Below are positions 1 through 7,807 of a stretch of 8,950 bases of DNA, piece after piece (the first letter of the stretch is position 1; every line of letters starts with the position of its first letter). Under the pieces are notes generated by a model. That model did no database searches, was not told where the DNA came from, and worked only from the letters and a program-made list of their open reading frames with translations. Origin of the DNA: Verrucomicrobiota bacterium (GTDB lineage Bacteria > Verrucomicrobiota > Verrucomicrobiia > Verrucomicrobiales > DEV007); NCBI GenBank assembly GCA_020629815.1, contig JAHDCN010000108.1:1-8950 (forward strand), given 5' to 3'. The translations under genes and the position numbers were made by a program.

Positions 1-2972
1 AGAACGTTCGCAAAGGCGGTAAAGGCAGCGATCTCGGTGGCGGGGAAGTCTTCGTTTGGCGGGGAATCACCGGTGGAAATGAGTTTGGTGGCTGCCTCGG
101 CGTCCTGATTGAATTCGGCACGATACTCAGTCAGTGCACTTTCAAAAAGATTGCGTTCTTTCTCCATTGGTTCCCGGGCAGTGACGGTTCGAAAGCCCCA
201 GCCAACGGGATCGTCGCCACCTTCTGTTAAAATGCGAACGGCAAGGTGACGGGCACTTTCGACAAAACCGGTTTCGTTGAGCAATGTAAGCGCTTGGAGT
301 GGAGTGTTGGTTTGCTTGCGGCTGACCCAACAGGCTTCACGGTCCGCCGCGTCGAATACGGCCATGGTCGGTGGTGCGACGGTGCGTTTCCAAATGGTGT
401 ACACACTGCGGCGGTATAAGTCGTTTCCTTTAGATTGGTTGTATTTCATGCCCATGCTCATCTCAGCCCAAAGATTGGCTGGTTGATACGGGCTCACGGA
501 AGGTCCGCCAATTTGCTCGTGCAACAGCCCGGAAACGTGAAGCGCCTGATCGCGCATGGCATGACCGGTGAGGCGCAACCGGGTCGCGCGCGCCAGCAGT
601 CGGTTCTCCGGATCACGCTCCAGGTGATCGGCAGTTACGCGAGATTGCTGACGATAGGTGCGGCTGGAAACGATAAGCTTCTGCATGGCTGCCACGTTCC
701 ATCCACTCTCCTGAAACTCTACTGCGAGCCAGTCGAGCAATTCCGGATGACTGGGTGCTTCGCCTTGAACCCCGAAGTCTTCGGCGGTTTTCACAAGGCC
801 AGTGCCGAAATATTTTTGCCAATAGCGATTCACTGCAACTCGAGCGGTCAAAGGATGATCCGGTGACAGTAGCCATTTCGCTAGACCGAGTCGATTTCGG
901 GGCAGGTCTTGATTCATGGGAGGGAGCTTTTCAGGCACTTTACGCTCCACTTTTTCCCCGTAGTCATTGTAGATGCCTCGATTGCGAAGGAAGGTTTTTT
1001 TGGGGACGGGGTTTTCTTCCATCACCATCAGATTGGGCAGGCTTGCTGTGTACTTCTCCAACTCCTCGCGGGCCTCGCGGTACGCAGTATATCCCGGGGT
1101 CATTTTGATTCGTGAAAAGTTCTGACGTTTTGGCCCCCCGTATTCGGCAGCCAGAATATCAACTTCTTCAGGCCAAAGCGTTTTGGAGTAAAGTCGGACG
1201 TCACGAATCGCGCCGCGGAAACGAACGGCTCCATTCCGGGATCCGTTGCCCAGAATGACAGGGAGTTTGGCATCGACGCCGCCAATATTACTGTTGGTGT
1301 TGAAAGTGACTTCGGTTTCCACGGCTTTCCCGTTCAGGTAAATCTTCTGCCCGTGTGCGCTTTGTGATCCGTCATTGGAGACAGTGACGTGAACCCATTT
1401 GTTGGGTGTCAGTTTTTGCTTTGTTGTGGTGCGGCCGCTGCCGGAGATCCAGCGGCTGATCAGGTCAAAACGAAGTTTTCCTCCATCGGCTATCATGAGC
1501 TCAATGCCTTTGCGCGAGTCGCCACCGGTTTGTCGGGAAAGAATGATTCCATCCTCTAGATCGGCCGGTTTCACCCAGAGCGATACGGAGAAATGGGAAG
1601 AGGTTTTCAGGTTGAAGTCCTTTTTGATCCCGGAGAGCGACAAGTCGCTGGAACCGTCGAAGTGCGCTGCCTTGTTAGAAAACGTGACGTTACCTGTTAC
1701 TTTGGCGTTTTCGGTTGGAAGGTTCTTTAACTCAAATTGGTTCAAAAGTCCGCGATCTATCAATGGGCCGCCGGATTGCATTTTTTCACCCGGAGCCAGA
1801 GCCTTTCGTAAGTCGGCGACACGTTTCTCTTTTTCAGCCAGGACGGGCTGCTGATCTTTGGTTGGTGCGACCAGGATCGGTTCGGAGTTTCCATTTTTGA
1901 TGGCTCGCCCCGCTTCAGGAATACTATTGAAGAAGGCGATCAGCTGATAGTAGTCCTTCTGAGAAATTGGATCGTACTTGTGGTCGTGGCAGCGCGCGCA
2001 TCCGACAGTGAGCCCCATCCACAGGGTGGTGGCGGTGTCTACCCGATCGACGGCGTTCTCGAGCAGAAACTCTTCTTCGACTAAGCCTTCCTCCGAGTTG
2101 TACCGGTGGTTTCGGTTAAAGCCGGTGGCAATCTTCTGTTCCAGTGTTGCGTTGGGAAGTAAATCGCCTGCCAACTGAACGATGGTGAATTGATCGAATG
2201 GCATCTTGGCGTTGTAGGCATCGATGACCCAGTCGCGCCAGCGCCACATATATCGTGGACCATCAAACTGGTAGCCGTCGGTATCGGCAAATCGGGATGC
2301 GTCGAGCCAGGGCAATGCCATATGCTCACCGTATCGGGGTGAGCTCATCAGCTGATCGACAAATTTCAAATAGCCGGCGTCGCCTTCGGCCCGGTAAAGG
2401 GTAATGAATTGTTCAATCTCTTCGAGCGTAGGAGGGAGACCGGTGAGGTCGAGGGACAAGCGGCGGGCAAGTTTCTCAGGGGAGGCTTCGGGCGAAAATT
2501 CGAACCCTTCCTGGTCCAGGCGTTTTCCGATAAAGGCGTCGATCGGATTCTTTGTGCCTTCGACCTTTGGCACAGCGGGTCTTTCGGGCTTCACAAATGA
2601 CCAGTGTTCCTGCCATTCGGCACCTTCGTTGATCCATTGGCGAATCAGTTGCTTTTGGTCAGCAGTTAGATGTTTGCCGTCCTTTGGTGGGGGCATCAAC
2701 TCGTCTTCATCGTCACTGAAGATTCGGTGAATCATTTCACTATTTTCGGCACTGCCTTTCACCACAGCCGCATAGCCCCCCAGGTCTGCGGTGGCTCCGT
2801 CTTCGGTATCCATCCGTAAGCCGGCTTTTCGATCCGCAGCATCGGGCCCGTGACAATGGAAACAATTTTCGGATAAGATCGGCAGGATTTCCTTTGCGTA
2901 GGATATCTTTTCCTCACCCATTCCGGGGAGGTGTAACAGCAAAAGCGATATGCAAAGAAGAAATCGAAGCAT
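1..2972 (-). CDS. Secreted PSCyt1-DUF1549-LamG-DUF1553 protein (3' end off window)
   Basis: I translated this frame from ATG at 2972 to the left edge: about 990 codons with no stop, so only a short C-terminal tail should be missing. Residues 1-19 form a signal peptide (MLRFLLCISLLLL, then a small-residue region), so the product is probably periplasmic or surface-exposed. A planctomycete-type cytochrome c domain follows (about 30-100), with heme motif C37-F-H-C40-H41 and an MPPP segment at M93 that may supply the axial methionine. DUF1549/PSCyt2 spans about 143-355 and carries a second CxxCH (C325-A-R-C328-H329). A short charged helical linker leads to a LamG/concanavalin-like domain (about 405-607), then DUF1553/PSD1 (about 690-915). 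The biochemical role of this family is not settled. It is abundant in PVC bacteria and often sits beside DUF1501 or sulfatase genes, so a part in polysaccharide breakdown is an inference. There is no Shine-Dalgarno sequence; the start was chosen because it opens the signal peptide. Confidence 0.93.
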   Translation of the reverse strand, partial: MLRFLLCISLLLLHLPGMGEEKISYAKEILPILSENCFHCHGPDAADRKAGLRMDTEDGATADLGGYAAVVKGSAENSEMIHRIFSDDEDELMPPPKDGKHLTADQKQLIRQWINEGAEWQEHWSFVKPERPAVPKVEGTKNPIDAFIGKRLDQEGFEFSPEASPEKLARRLSLDLTGLPPTLEEIEQFITLYRAEGDAGYLKFVDQLMSSPRYGEHMALPWLDASRFADTDGYQFDGPRYMWRWRDWVIDAYNAKMPFDQFTIVQLAGDLLPNATLEQKIATGFNRNHRYNSEEGLVEEEFLLENAVDRVDTATTLWMGLTVGCARCHDHKYDPISQKDYYQLIAFFNSIPEAGRAIKNGNSEPILVAPTKDQQPVLAEKEKRVADLRKALAPGEKMQSGGPLIDRGLLNQFELKNLPTENAKVTGNVTFSNKAAHFDGSSDLSLSGIKKDFNLKTSSHFSVSLWVKPADLEDGIILSRQTGGDSRKGIELMIADGGKLRFDLISRWISGSGRTTTKQKLTPNKWVHVTVSNDGSQSAHGQKIYLNGKAVETEVTFNTNSNIGGVDAKLPVILGNGSRNGAVRFRGAIRDVRLYSKTLWPEEVDILAAEYGGPKRQNFSRIKMTPGYTAYREAREELEKYTASLPNLMVMEENPVPKKTFLRNRGIYNDYGEKVERKVPEKLPPMNQDLPRNRLGLAKWLLSPDHPLTARVAVNRYWQKYFGTGLVKTAEDFGVQGEAPSHPELLDWLAVEFQESGWNVAAMQKLIVSSRTYRQQSRVTADHLERDPENRLLARATRLRLTGHAMRDQALHVSGLLHEQIGGPSVSPYQPANLWAEMSMGMKYNQSKGNDLYRRSVYTIWKRTVAPPTMAVFDAADREACWVSRKQTNTPLQALTLLNETGFVESARHLAVRILTEGGDDPVGWGFRTVTAREPMEKERNLFESALTEYRAEFNQDAEAATKLISTGDSPPNEDFPATEIAAFTAFANV

Positions 2973-2978
2973 GACTAA

Positions 2979-3017
2979 CGATACCGTCGCTTTTGGAAAT
3001 CAGAAACGACGCTATCG
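2979..3017. repeat. Imperfect inverted repeat upstream of the PSCyt gene
   Basis: The 11-base arms CGATACCGTCG (2979-2989) and CGACGCTATCG (3007-3017) are reverse complements at 10 of 11 positions and are separated by 17 bases. The repeat lies in the 81-base gap between the M3 peptidase stop and the cytochrome-domain gene, ending 6 bases before that gene's ATG. As RNA on the minus strand it could fold into a hairpin just ahead of the start codon. No T-run follows, so it is not a standard intrinsic terminator. It could be an operator, a translation-control hairpin or an untypical terminator. A -10-like TGTAAT (minus strand, 3022-3027) lies just upstream, but no convincing -35 was seen. Confidence 0.4.
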
Positions 3018-3053
3018 GGCTATTACATTTTCCGTTAAGTCGGCAGCAGGTCG

Positions 3054-5180
3054 CTATGCAACTAATCCGGATCGTTCGAGTAGGGAATTTAAGTCAGGTT
3101 CCCGACCCATAAAATCGCGGAACAGCTCTGCTGCATCGCGAGAGTTTCCCTGGCTGAGAATCTTTTCGCGGAATTCACGTCCAACGCTTTCGCTGATGAC
3201 ACCAGCTTCAGCAAAGCGAGTGAAGGCATCAGCATCGAGTACCTCGGCCCACTTATAGGAATAGTAACCGGCTGCATATCCAGTGGAGCTTGCGAAAAGG
3301 TGTGTGAAGCGGCGAGCCATGGCTGGTGGTTGGGTGGCCAGCGGCATCAAGTATCCATCGAGAATTTCACTCACCAATTGGTCAAGGTCGGTCCCCTCCT
3401 CCGTTGAGTGATGGTTGATATGGAGGTCGAGATCCATTTTACCGAGAGATAGCTGGCGCATCTGCATCATGGCCGATTGGAAATTTCGGGCGCCTACCAT
3501 TTTTTCGAACAACTCATCGGGAATGGTCTCCCCGGTTTCGTAATGGCGGGCGAAGAAATCAAGGCTGTCGCGAGACCAGCAGAAGTTCTCCATGATCTGA
3601 GAGGGTAGCTCGACAAAATCCCAGACTACGTTGACTCCATTCAGCGATTTAATTTCCACTTCGCCGAGGAGGTGGTGGAGCAGGTGGCCAAATTCGTGGA
3701 ATACAGTCTCGACTTCCCGATGAGTGAGAAGAGCGGGTTTGTCTTTTGACGAAGGTGTCAGGTTGCCACAAATAAGACCGAGGTGAGGTGTTCGCGGACG
3801 GCTCCCGGATGGTGGCTCACCTGTGCGAAGGTAGTTCATCCAGGCGCCTCCCCTTTTGTCTTCCCTGGGGTGCCAATCAGCGTAAAAGGATCCAAGATGA
3901 TCGCCGGACTCCGCATCGTGGAGTTGATAGTATTTCACCTCGGGATGCCAAACTTCGAATGTATTGGTTTGATTGTCGGGGATAGCTTCCCCGGGTTTGG
4001 CAAAGACAGCATTGCACTCGGTGATTTTGAATCCGAAAATTTTCTCGGTGAGTCGGAACATTCCGTCGAGCACTTGATGAATGGCAAAGTAGGGACGGAG
4101 TTCTTCTTCATCAAAATCGTGTTCGGCTTTGCGAAGTTTCTCACACCAGTAGGAAACGTCCCAAGGTTCGAAGACACCATCCCAGTCAGGGTCGGATTGC
4201 TTTCGAAACTCGGACAGTTCTTGGATCTCTTTCTGAAAAAACGGTTGAGTCTTTTCGGCGAGATCTTCGACAAAGCCGATAGCTGTCTTGCCGTCTTTTG
4301 CCATCCGTTCTTCCAGGACTTGATCGGCAAATTGTTCCTTGCCGAGAAGGCTGGCTTTCTCCTGGCGCAGCCGGAGGATTTTCCAGATTAGGTCGGTGTT
4401 GTTGAAGTCGCCGTCGAGTCCAACGGTTGTTGTGGCTTGCCATACTTCTTTGCGAAGCTCGGCGTCATCGGCGTATTCGAGAACAGGAAAGTAGCTCGGT
4501 ACCTGTAGTGTGATGCGGTACTGTGGATCTTCATCGGTGCCGAGATCTTTTGATCGGGCATTGGAAACCAAAATCGACTTGGCTGTATCGGGTAGACCGC
4601 CTAAGCGGGAATCATCTTCGAGAACGAGATCCCAGGCGTTGGTGGAATCGAGGACATTCTCGGAAAACTTTTGTGTGACTTGTGCGAGTTCAGCTTGCAC
4701 CTCCTCCATCCGCTTCTTTTTATCATCGGGCAGGTCGGCCCCGCTTTTGACGAAGTCAGAGACGGTTTCTTCGAGAAGTCTTTTCCGTATGCCAGTCAGT
4801 TCTTTTGCTTCCCCGGTTTCAGCATAGGATTTCACGCGACTCCACAGTTCGTCGTTCAATGGTATCGAGGAGAAAAACTGAGTTACCTCAGGAAGCATTG
4901 CATTGAGACTGTCTCGCTGGTCCTGGTTGTTCCGGATGGAATCGAGATGATTGAGGAGTCCCCATCCGCGTGACAATTCCTCGGTGGCTTCCTCGAGTGC
5001 CAGTAGGGTGTTTTCGAAGGTGAGTTCTTCTCCGTCGTCGACCGGCTTGGATAAGGCGTCAATATTTGCCCGTGCCGTCTCAAGGCCTTGTTTAATGTCG
5101 GTCTCGATGATTTCGGGAACAAGCTTGCTCCAGGCAATTTGAAAATCGTCCTGTAAGAAGGGATGTGCGGTTTTTGGCAT
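3054..5180 (-). CDS. prlC: Oligopeptidase A, M3 family zinc metallopeptidase
   Basis: This is a 708-residue cytoplasmic zinc endopeptidase (no signal peptide) of the thimet oligopeptidase/OpdA type, which cleaves short peptides such as proteolysis products and signal-peptide remnants. The zinc motif is H495-E496-F497-G498-H499, and the third ligand E524 (in FVELPSQ) lies 25 residues after H499, exactly as in the family. The substrate-binding loop GYAAGYYSY (634-642) and the C-terminal signature GREPDLNSLLERSG are present. Length is close to the roughly 680 residues of E. coli OpdA. The loop between H627 and G634 reads LFASST, apparently two residues longer than in E. coli. ATG at 5180 was chosen because the N-terminus (PFLQDDFQIAWSKLVPEII) matches family starts. 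The gene ends in TAG and lies 59 bases after birA, so it may be cotranscribed with it. No Shine-Dalgarno was seen. Confidence 0.95.
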   Translation of the reverse strand: MPKTAHPFLQDDFQIAWSKLVPEIIETDIKQGLETARANIDALSKPVDDGEELTFENTLLALEEATEELSRGWGLLNHLDSIRNNQDQRDSLNAMLPEVTQFFSSIPLNDELWSRVKSYAETGEAKELTGIRKRLLEETVSDFVKSGADLPDDKKKRMEEVQAELAQVTQKFSENVLDSTNAWDLVLEDDSRLGGLPDTAKSILVSNARSKDLGTDEDPQYRITLQVPSYFPVLEYADDAELRKEVWQATTTVGLDGDFNNTDLIWKILRLRQEKASLLGKEQFADQVLEERMAKDGKTAIGFVEDLAEKTQPFFQKEIQELSEFRKQSDPDWDGVFEPWDVSYWCEKLRKAEHDFDEEELRPYFAIHQVLDGMFRLTEKIFGFKITECNAVFAKPGEAIPDNQTNTFEVWHPEVKYYQLHDAESGDHLGSFYADWHPREDKRGGAWMNYLRTGEPPSGSRPRTPHLGLICGNLTPSSKDKPALLTHREVETVFHEFGHLLHHLLGEVEIKSLNGVNVVWDFVELPSQIMENFCWSRDSLDFFARHYETGETIPDELFEKMVGARNFQSAMMQMRQLSLGKMDLDLHINHHSTEEGTDLDQLVSEILDGYLMPLATQPPAMARRFTHLFASSTGYAAGYYSYKWAEVLDADAFTRFAEAGVISESVGREFREKILSQGNSRDAAELFRDFMGREPDLNSLLERSGLVA

Positions 5181-5239
5181 GACTGGGAATTTTACACGCG
5201 AACTGATGATTTGCCATTCGGTTCCGGTTTAAGCCAAAC

Positions 5240-6046
5240 CTAACAAAACAACAATTGTTCGACGCTGGATATGGATTGGGTCGGTGAGTCTTCGTCAGCA
5301 GATACCAGTAGCTCGCCATTTTCTCCTAAACCTGAACAAATGACTTCGGTTAGGCTCTCCGAATCTGCGTGCTTCTTGAGTTTTACTTTTTTTCCGTGAA
5401 GGAAGTCATGGGAGCGTGCCCAGTCGAGGCAGGGAGTAAAATTTGCAAACGAAGGCTGTCCCTCGTTCACCATTCCATTTAGAAAATCTCCGAGGAGAAA
5501 CCAGCGATTGGTTTCGCAGCCGGCGTGAGAGTAGATGGTGGTTGCGATGGCTTGTAACTCGTCCGGGAATTGGCTGTTCTGGATGTTTACATTAATGCCG
5601 ATGCCGACCACCGCGATTGGTTCAGGTGCTGGTATTGTTTCGACGAGGATGCCACCGAGTTTTTTTCCGTCCAGATAGATATCGTTCGGCCATTTCAGCT
5701 TGATAGGAAGAGAGGGATCGACGCAGCGTTGAATCGTGAGGGCCATTTGCCAGCCGGTGATTTGTGGCAGGCGTGTCCATTGCGTTTTATCGTCGGGAAG
5801 ACGGATTGAGAATGAGAAGAGGAGGTTCTTCTTTGGTGGTGCCTCCCAGCGGTCTCCCCGACGTCCGCGTCCTGCTGTTTGAAATTCTGCAACAGCACAA
5901 TGGTTGGGAAGGCCTTGATTCAGGAGGAAGCTGTTGGTTGATTCGGTTTCCTCAAAGTAATGGAAGCTTTCGGCTGGAAAGTATTCAGCGGTTTGGTTGT
6001 TCCAGAACCGGGATACGGCGTCGTAAATCAGGCTGGTCTGATTCAT
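5240..6046 (-). CDS. birA: Biotin-[acetyl-CoA-carboxylase] ligase, monofunctional
   Basis: This 268-residue protein activates biotin with ATP to biotinyl-AMP and transfers it to the lysine of a biotin carrier domain, chiefly acetyl-CoA carboxylase BCCP, in the cytoplasm. It shows the ligase motifs in order: ESTN (35-38), the biotinyl-AMP loop GRGRRGDRW (59-67, with R62 matching E. coli R118), KWPNDIY (118-124), KKLGGILVE (128-136, K129 matching E. coli K183) and GIGINVN (148-154). A small C-terminal SH3-like domain covers about 218-268. The N-terminal helix-turn-helix of E. coli BirA is absent, so it should be a group I enzyme that does not act as the biotin-operon repressor. The start ATG overlaps the nadC stop as ATGA, which points to translational coupling and explains the lack of a ribosome binding site. 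Confidence 0.95.
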   Translation of the reverse strand: MNQTSLIYDAVSRFWNNQTAEYFPAESFHYFEETESTNSFLLNQGLPNHCAVAEFQTAGRGRRGDRWEAPPKKNLLFSFSIRLPDDKTQWTRLPQITGWQMALTIQRCVDPSLPIKLKWPNDIYLDGKKLGGILVETIPAPEPIAVVGIGINVNIQNSQFPDELQAIATTIYSHAGCETNRWFLLGDFLNGMVNEGQPSFANFTPCLDWARSHDFLHGKKVKLKKHADSESLTEVICSGLGENGELLVSADEDSPTQSISSVEQLLFC

Positions 6047-6900
6047 GAATTGGACTGCAGATCGAGCCCAAGGTCAATGGATCGGACTGAGTGGGTCAGC
6101 GCTCCTGCAGAGATATAATCGACTCCGGTTTCGGCTATTCCCTTCACGGTATCGAGATTCACTCCACCGCTTGCTTCGAGCTGGATTGATGAGTCAGCAT
6201 CGTCGCGCATTTTTACGGCTGTTCTCAATTCGTCATTATTCATGTTGTCGAGCAGAACGACATCAATTCCTTCGATCGGTAGAAAGGATTCAAGTTGGTC
6301 GAGGCGATCAGCTTCGACTTCAATTTTTAGGTCCGGGTGCTTCGTTTTGATTTCGGATACACGCTCGGCGAGATCGACCGGTGAGGGATTGGCGGCCAGG
6401 TGATTATCCTTTACCATAACTGCATCGTAGAGACCGATCCTATGGTTGGTCGCGCCGCCGTCAGCCACGGCTTTTTTCTCGAGTGAACGCCAACCAGGGG
6501 TGGTCTTCCGGGTATCAAGCATCACCGCTTCTGTATGGCTGATCGCTTTTGCAAAGGTCGCGGAAACTGTCGCAACACCGGAGAGTCTTTGCAGAAAATT
6601 TAGTGCGGTTCTTTCGCCGGTTAGAATGGACTGGGTTTTACCGGTGATCGTGCAGACGGTATCGCCCGGGATTGCTTGCCCGCCGTTTTGGATCTCGACG
6701 TTTACCTGGAGTTCAGGATCAACGGAAAGAAAACTATGGATCGCTGCGTCGAGGCCTGAGATGCAGGCGTGTTCTCGTGAGACAATCGCACCGGTGGAAC
6801 AGTGCTCGGGGTCAACGAACCAAAGGCTGGTCAAATCGCCGATATCACGAAGGTCTTCTTCCAAAGCCAATTCTACAAGTATACGACTAATGCGGTCCAT
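6043..6900 (-). CDS. nadC: Nicotinate-nucleotide diphosphorylase (carboxylating)
   Basis: The product is quinolinate phosphoribosyltransferase. It converts quinolinate and PRPP to nicotinate mononucleotide, CO2 and pyrophosphate in de novo NAD synthesis. At 285 residues it has normal length for the family. Visible signatures are GERTALNFLQRLSG (95-108), DTRKTTPGWR (129-138), the lysine pair K142/K143, H153-R154, KDNH (164-167), EVE (194-196), LLDN (216-219), EASGG (242-246) and SAG (264-266). Together these make up the quinolinate and PRPP sites of the alpha/beta barrel. The N-terminus LALEEDLRDIGDLTS is typical and supports ATG at 6900. The gene begins 18 bases after the secreted-protein gene and ends in an ATGA overlap with birA, so it is almost certainly cotranscribed with birA. 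No nadA or nadB is in the window. Confidence 0.97.
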   Translation of the reverse strand: MDRISRILVELALEEDLRDIGDLTSLWFVDPEHCSTGAIVSREHACISGLDAAIHSFLSVDPELQVNVEIQNGGQAIPGDTVCTITGKTQSILTGERTALNFLQRLSGVATVSATFAKAISHTEAVMLDTRKTTPGWRSLEKKAVADGGATNHRIGLYDAVMVKDNHLAANPSPVDLAERVSEIKTKHPDLKIEVEADRLDQLESFLPIEGIDVVLLDNMNNDELRTAVKMRDDADSSIQLEASGGVNLDTVKGIAETGVDYISAGALTHSVRSIDLGLDLQSNS

Positions 6901-6918
6901 TGTTGGTTTGTTAGGGTT

Positions 6919-7743
6919 TCACAAATTTGAGTAATCGGAATATTCTCCCCGGGTAAGGTTACGAAAATACAACCTGTCCATTTTTGGGTCCAGTTTGCGA
7001 AAGAAATCAATCAGGATGTCGACCTTCTGGTCGATGCGTGGATAGGTCTCACAGAAGTTCCACATTTCTTTATTGGTGAAAAGATGGGCGGTCATCTCAT
7101 TCACGTCTTGCTCAATCGAGACGCGATTGTAGGCGGTGAGAAAACCTTCGTTCATGAGGTTTGAGTCGAGTTCCAAAAGGGAGCTGCCAGACCCACCGGT
7201 TTTCTCCTGTTCTGCTGCGAGAACCTTGGTTGCTTCGGAGCGGTCGTCGTTTTGCTCTTCGATAACTCCCTTGGCACGATATTGAAATCCGGGTGGGTTT
7301 GCTCCCTCCCATCGGGTGGTTTCAAATTGGTTTTGGTTCATCTTTAGGAGGATGGAAGAGAACTCGTGGTGAAGCCGTTGCTCAAAGCCTTTTGGGTCGA
7401 AACTTTCTCGATAGACCAATATGATTTTGCGACCGCCACCCATGTAGGTTCCACCGTAGCTGACATTGTAGAATTGCAGTGCTCCAACTATGCAGACCGC
7501 GTTGAGGTATCGCTTTACGATTTGATCCGGATATTTGCTGAGGCCGCGTTCTATGATCTTCTCTGCTTTGGTTCGGAGGGTTGGCGTGAGCGGGGTAATC
7601 TCGGCAGAGATAGGTGATGAGGTCCAATTTCTTGGAAGGAAGCGAGCGTCCTCCGGGAATTCGATAGGAACCGGTGGGGTTGATTCCTGTGCGGTGGTCA
7701 GGAAGGGAAACAGGAGGAGAAGTAACGCGAGGCAGGAGCGCAT
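6919..7743 (-). CDS. Secreted protein resembling a zinc metallopeptidase, with HExxH changed to HExxS
   Basis: This 274-residue protein starts with a clear signal peptide (M1-R-S-C-LALLLLLFPFLTTA, likely cut after A18), so it should be exported. C4 is too early for a lipobox. The central segment L124-H-H-E-F-S-S-I-L-L followed by EGFLTAY (199-205) and DVNEM (213-217) resembles putative zinc-binding metallopeptidases of the Peptidase_Mx1 type. There a HHEFxH motif is followed by a GF.T.YA segment and a glutamate ligand in an EDFAE-like motif. Here the second zinc histidine is serine (S130), while H126, E127 and the candidate third ligand E216 remain. The product may therefore be catalytically inactive or use another ligand. 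The family assignment rests on motif recall and is tentative. The gene lies 64 bases after mnmG and 18 bases before nadC, with no Shine-Dalgarno. No substrate can be named. Confidence 0.8.
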   Translation of the reverse strand: MRSCLALLLLLFPFLTTAQESTPPVPIEFPEDARFLPRNWTSSPISAEITPLTPTLRTKAEKIIERGLSKYPDQIVKRYLNAVCIVGALQFYNVSYGGTYMGGGRKIILVYRESFDPKGFEQRLHHEFSSILLKMNQNQFETTRWEGANPPGFQYRAKGVIEEQNDDRSEATKVLAAEQEKTGGSGSSLLELDSNLMNEGFLTAYNRVSIEQDVNEMTAHLFTNKEMWNFCETYPRIDQKVDILIDFFRKLDPKMDRLYFRNLTRGEYSDYSNL

Positions 7744-7807
7744 AAATGGAACGGCAAGAAGGGGCGCTAAGATACTGCCAAATCCGTGCTAAAGAAAGAG
7801 GCGTTTG

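Noticed and set aside
1383..1398. Second parS-like site around GACGTGAAC
   Set aside because: Only the right half resembles parS; the left half does not match and there is no symmetry.
3783..4391. Plus-strand open frame of 202 codons
   Set aside because: It lies wholly antisense within the well-supported M3 peptidase gene and shows no recognisable motif.
4522..4530. DnaA-box-like TGTGGATCT
   Set aside because: It is a single imperfect match inside the M3 peptidase coding sequence with no cluster of boxes or AT-rich region nearby.
5226..5240. Small hairpin GGTTT-AAGCC-AAACC at the birA stop as a terminator
   Set aside because: The stem is only five base pairs, AT-rich and without a following T-run.
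7744..7807. Promoter or terminator in the gap between mnmG and the secreted-protein gene
   Set aside because: A TATCTT -10-like hexamer has no acceptable -35, and no stem longer than four bases was found.
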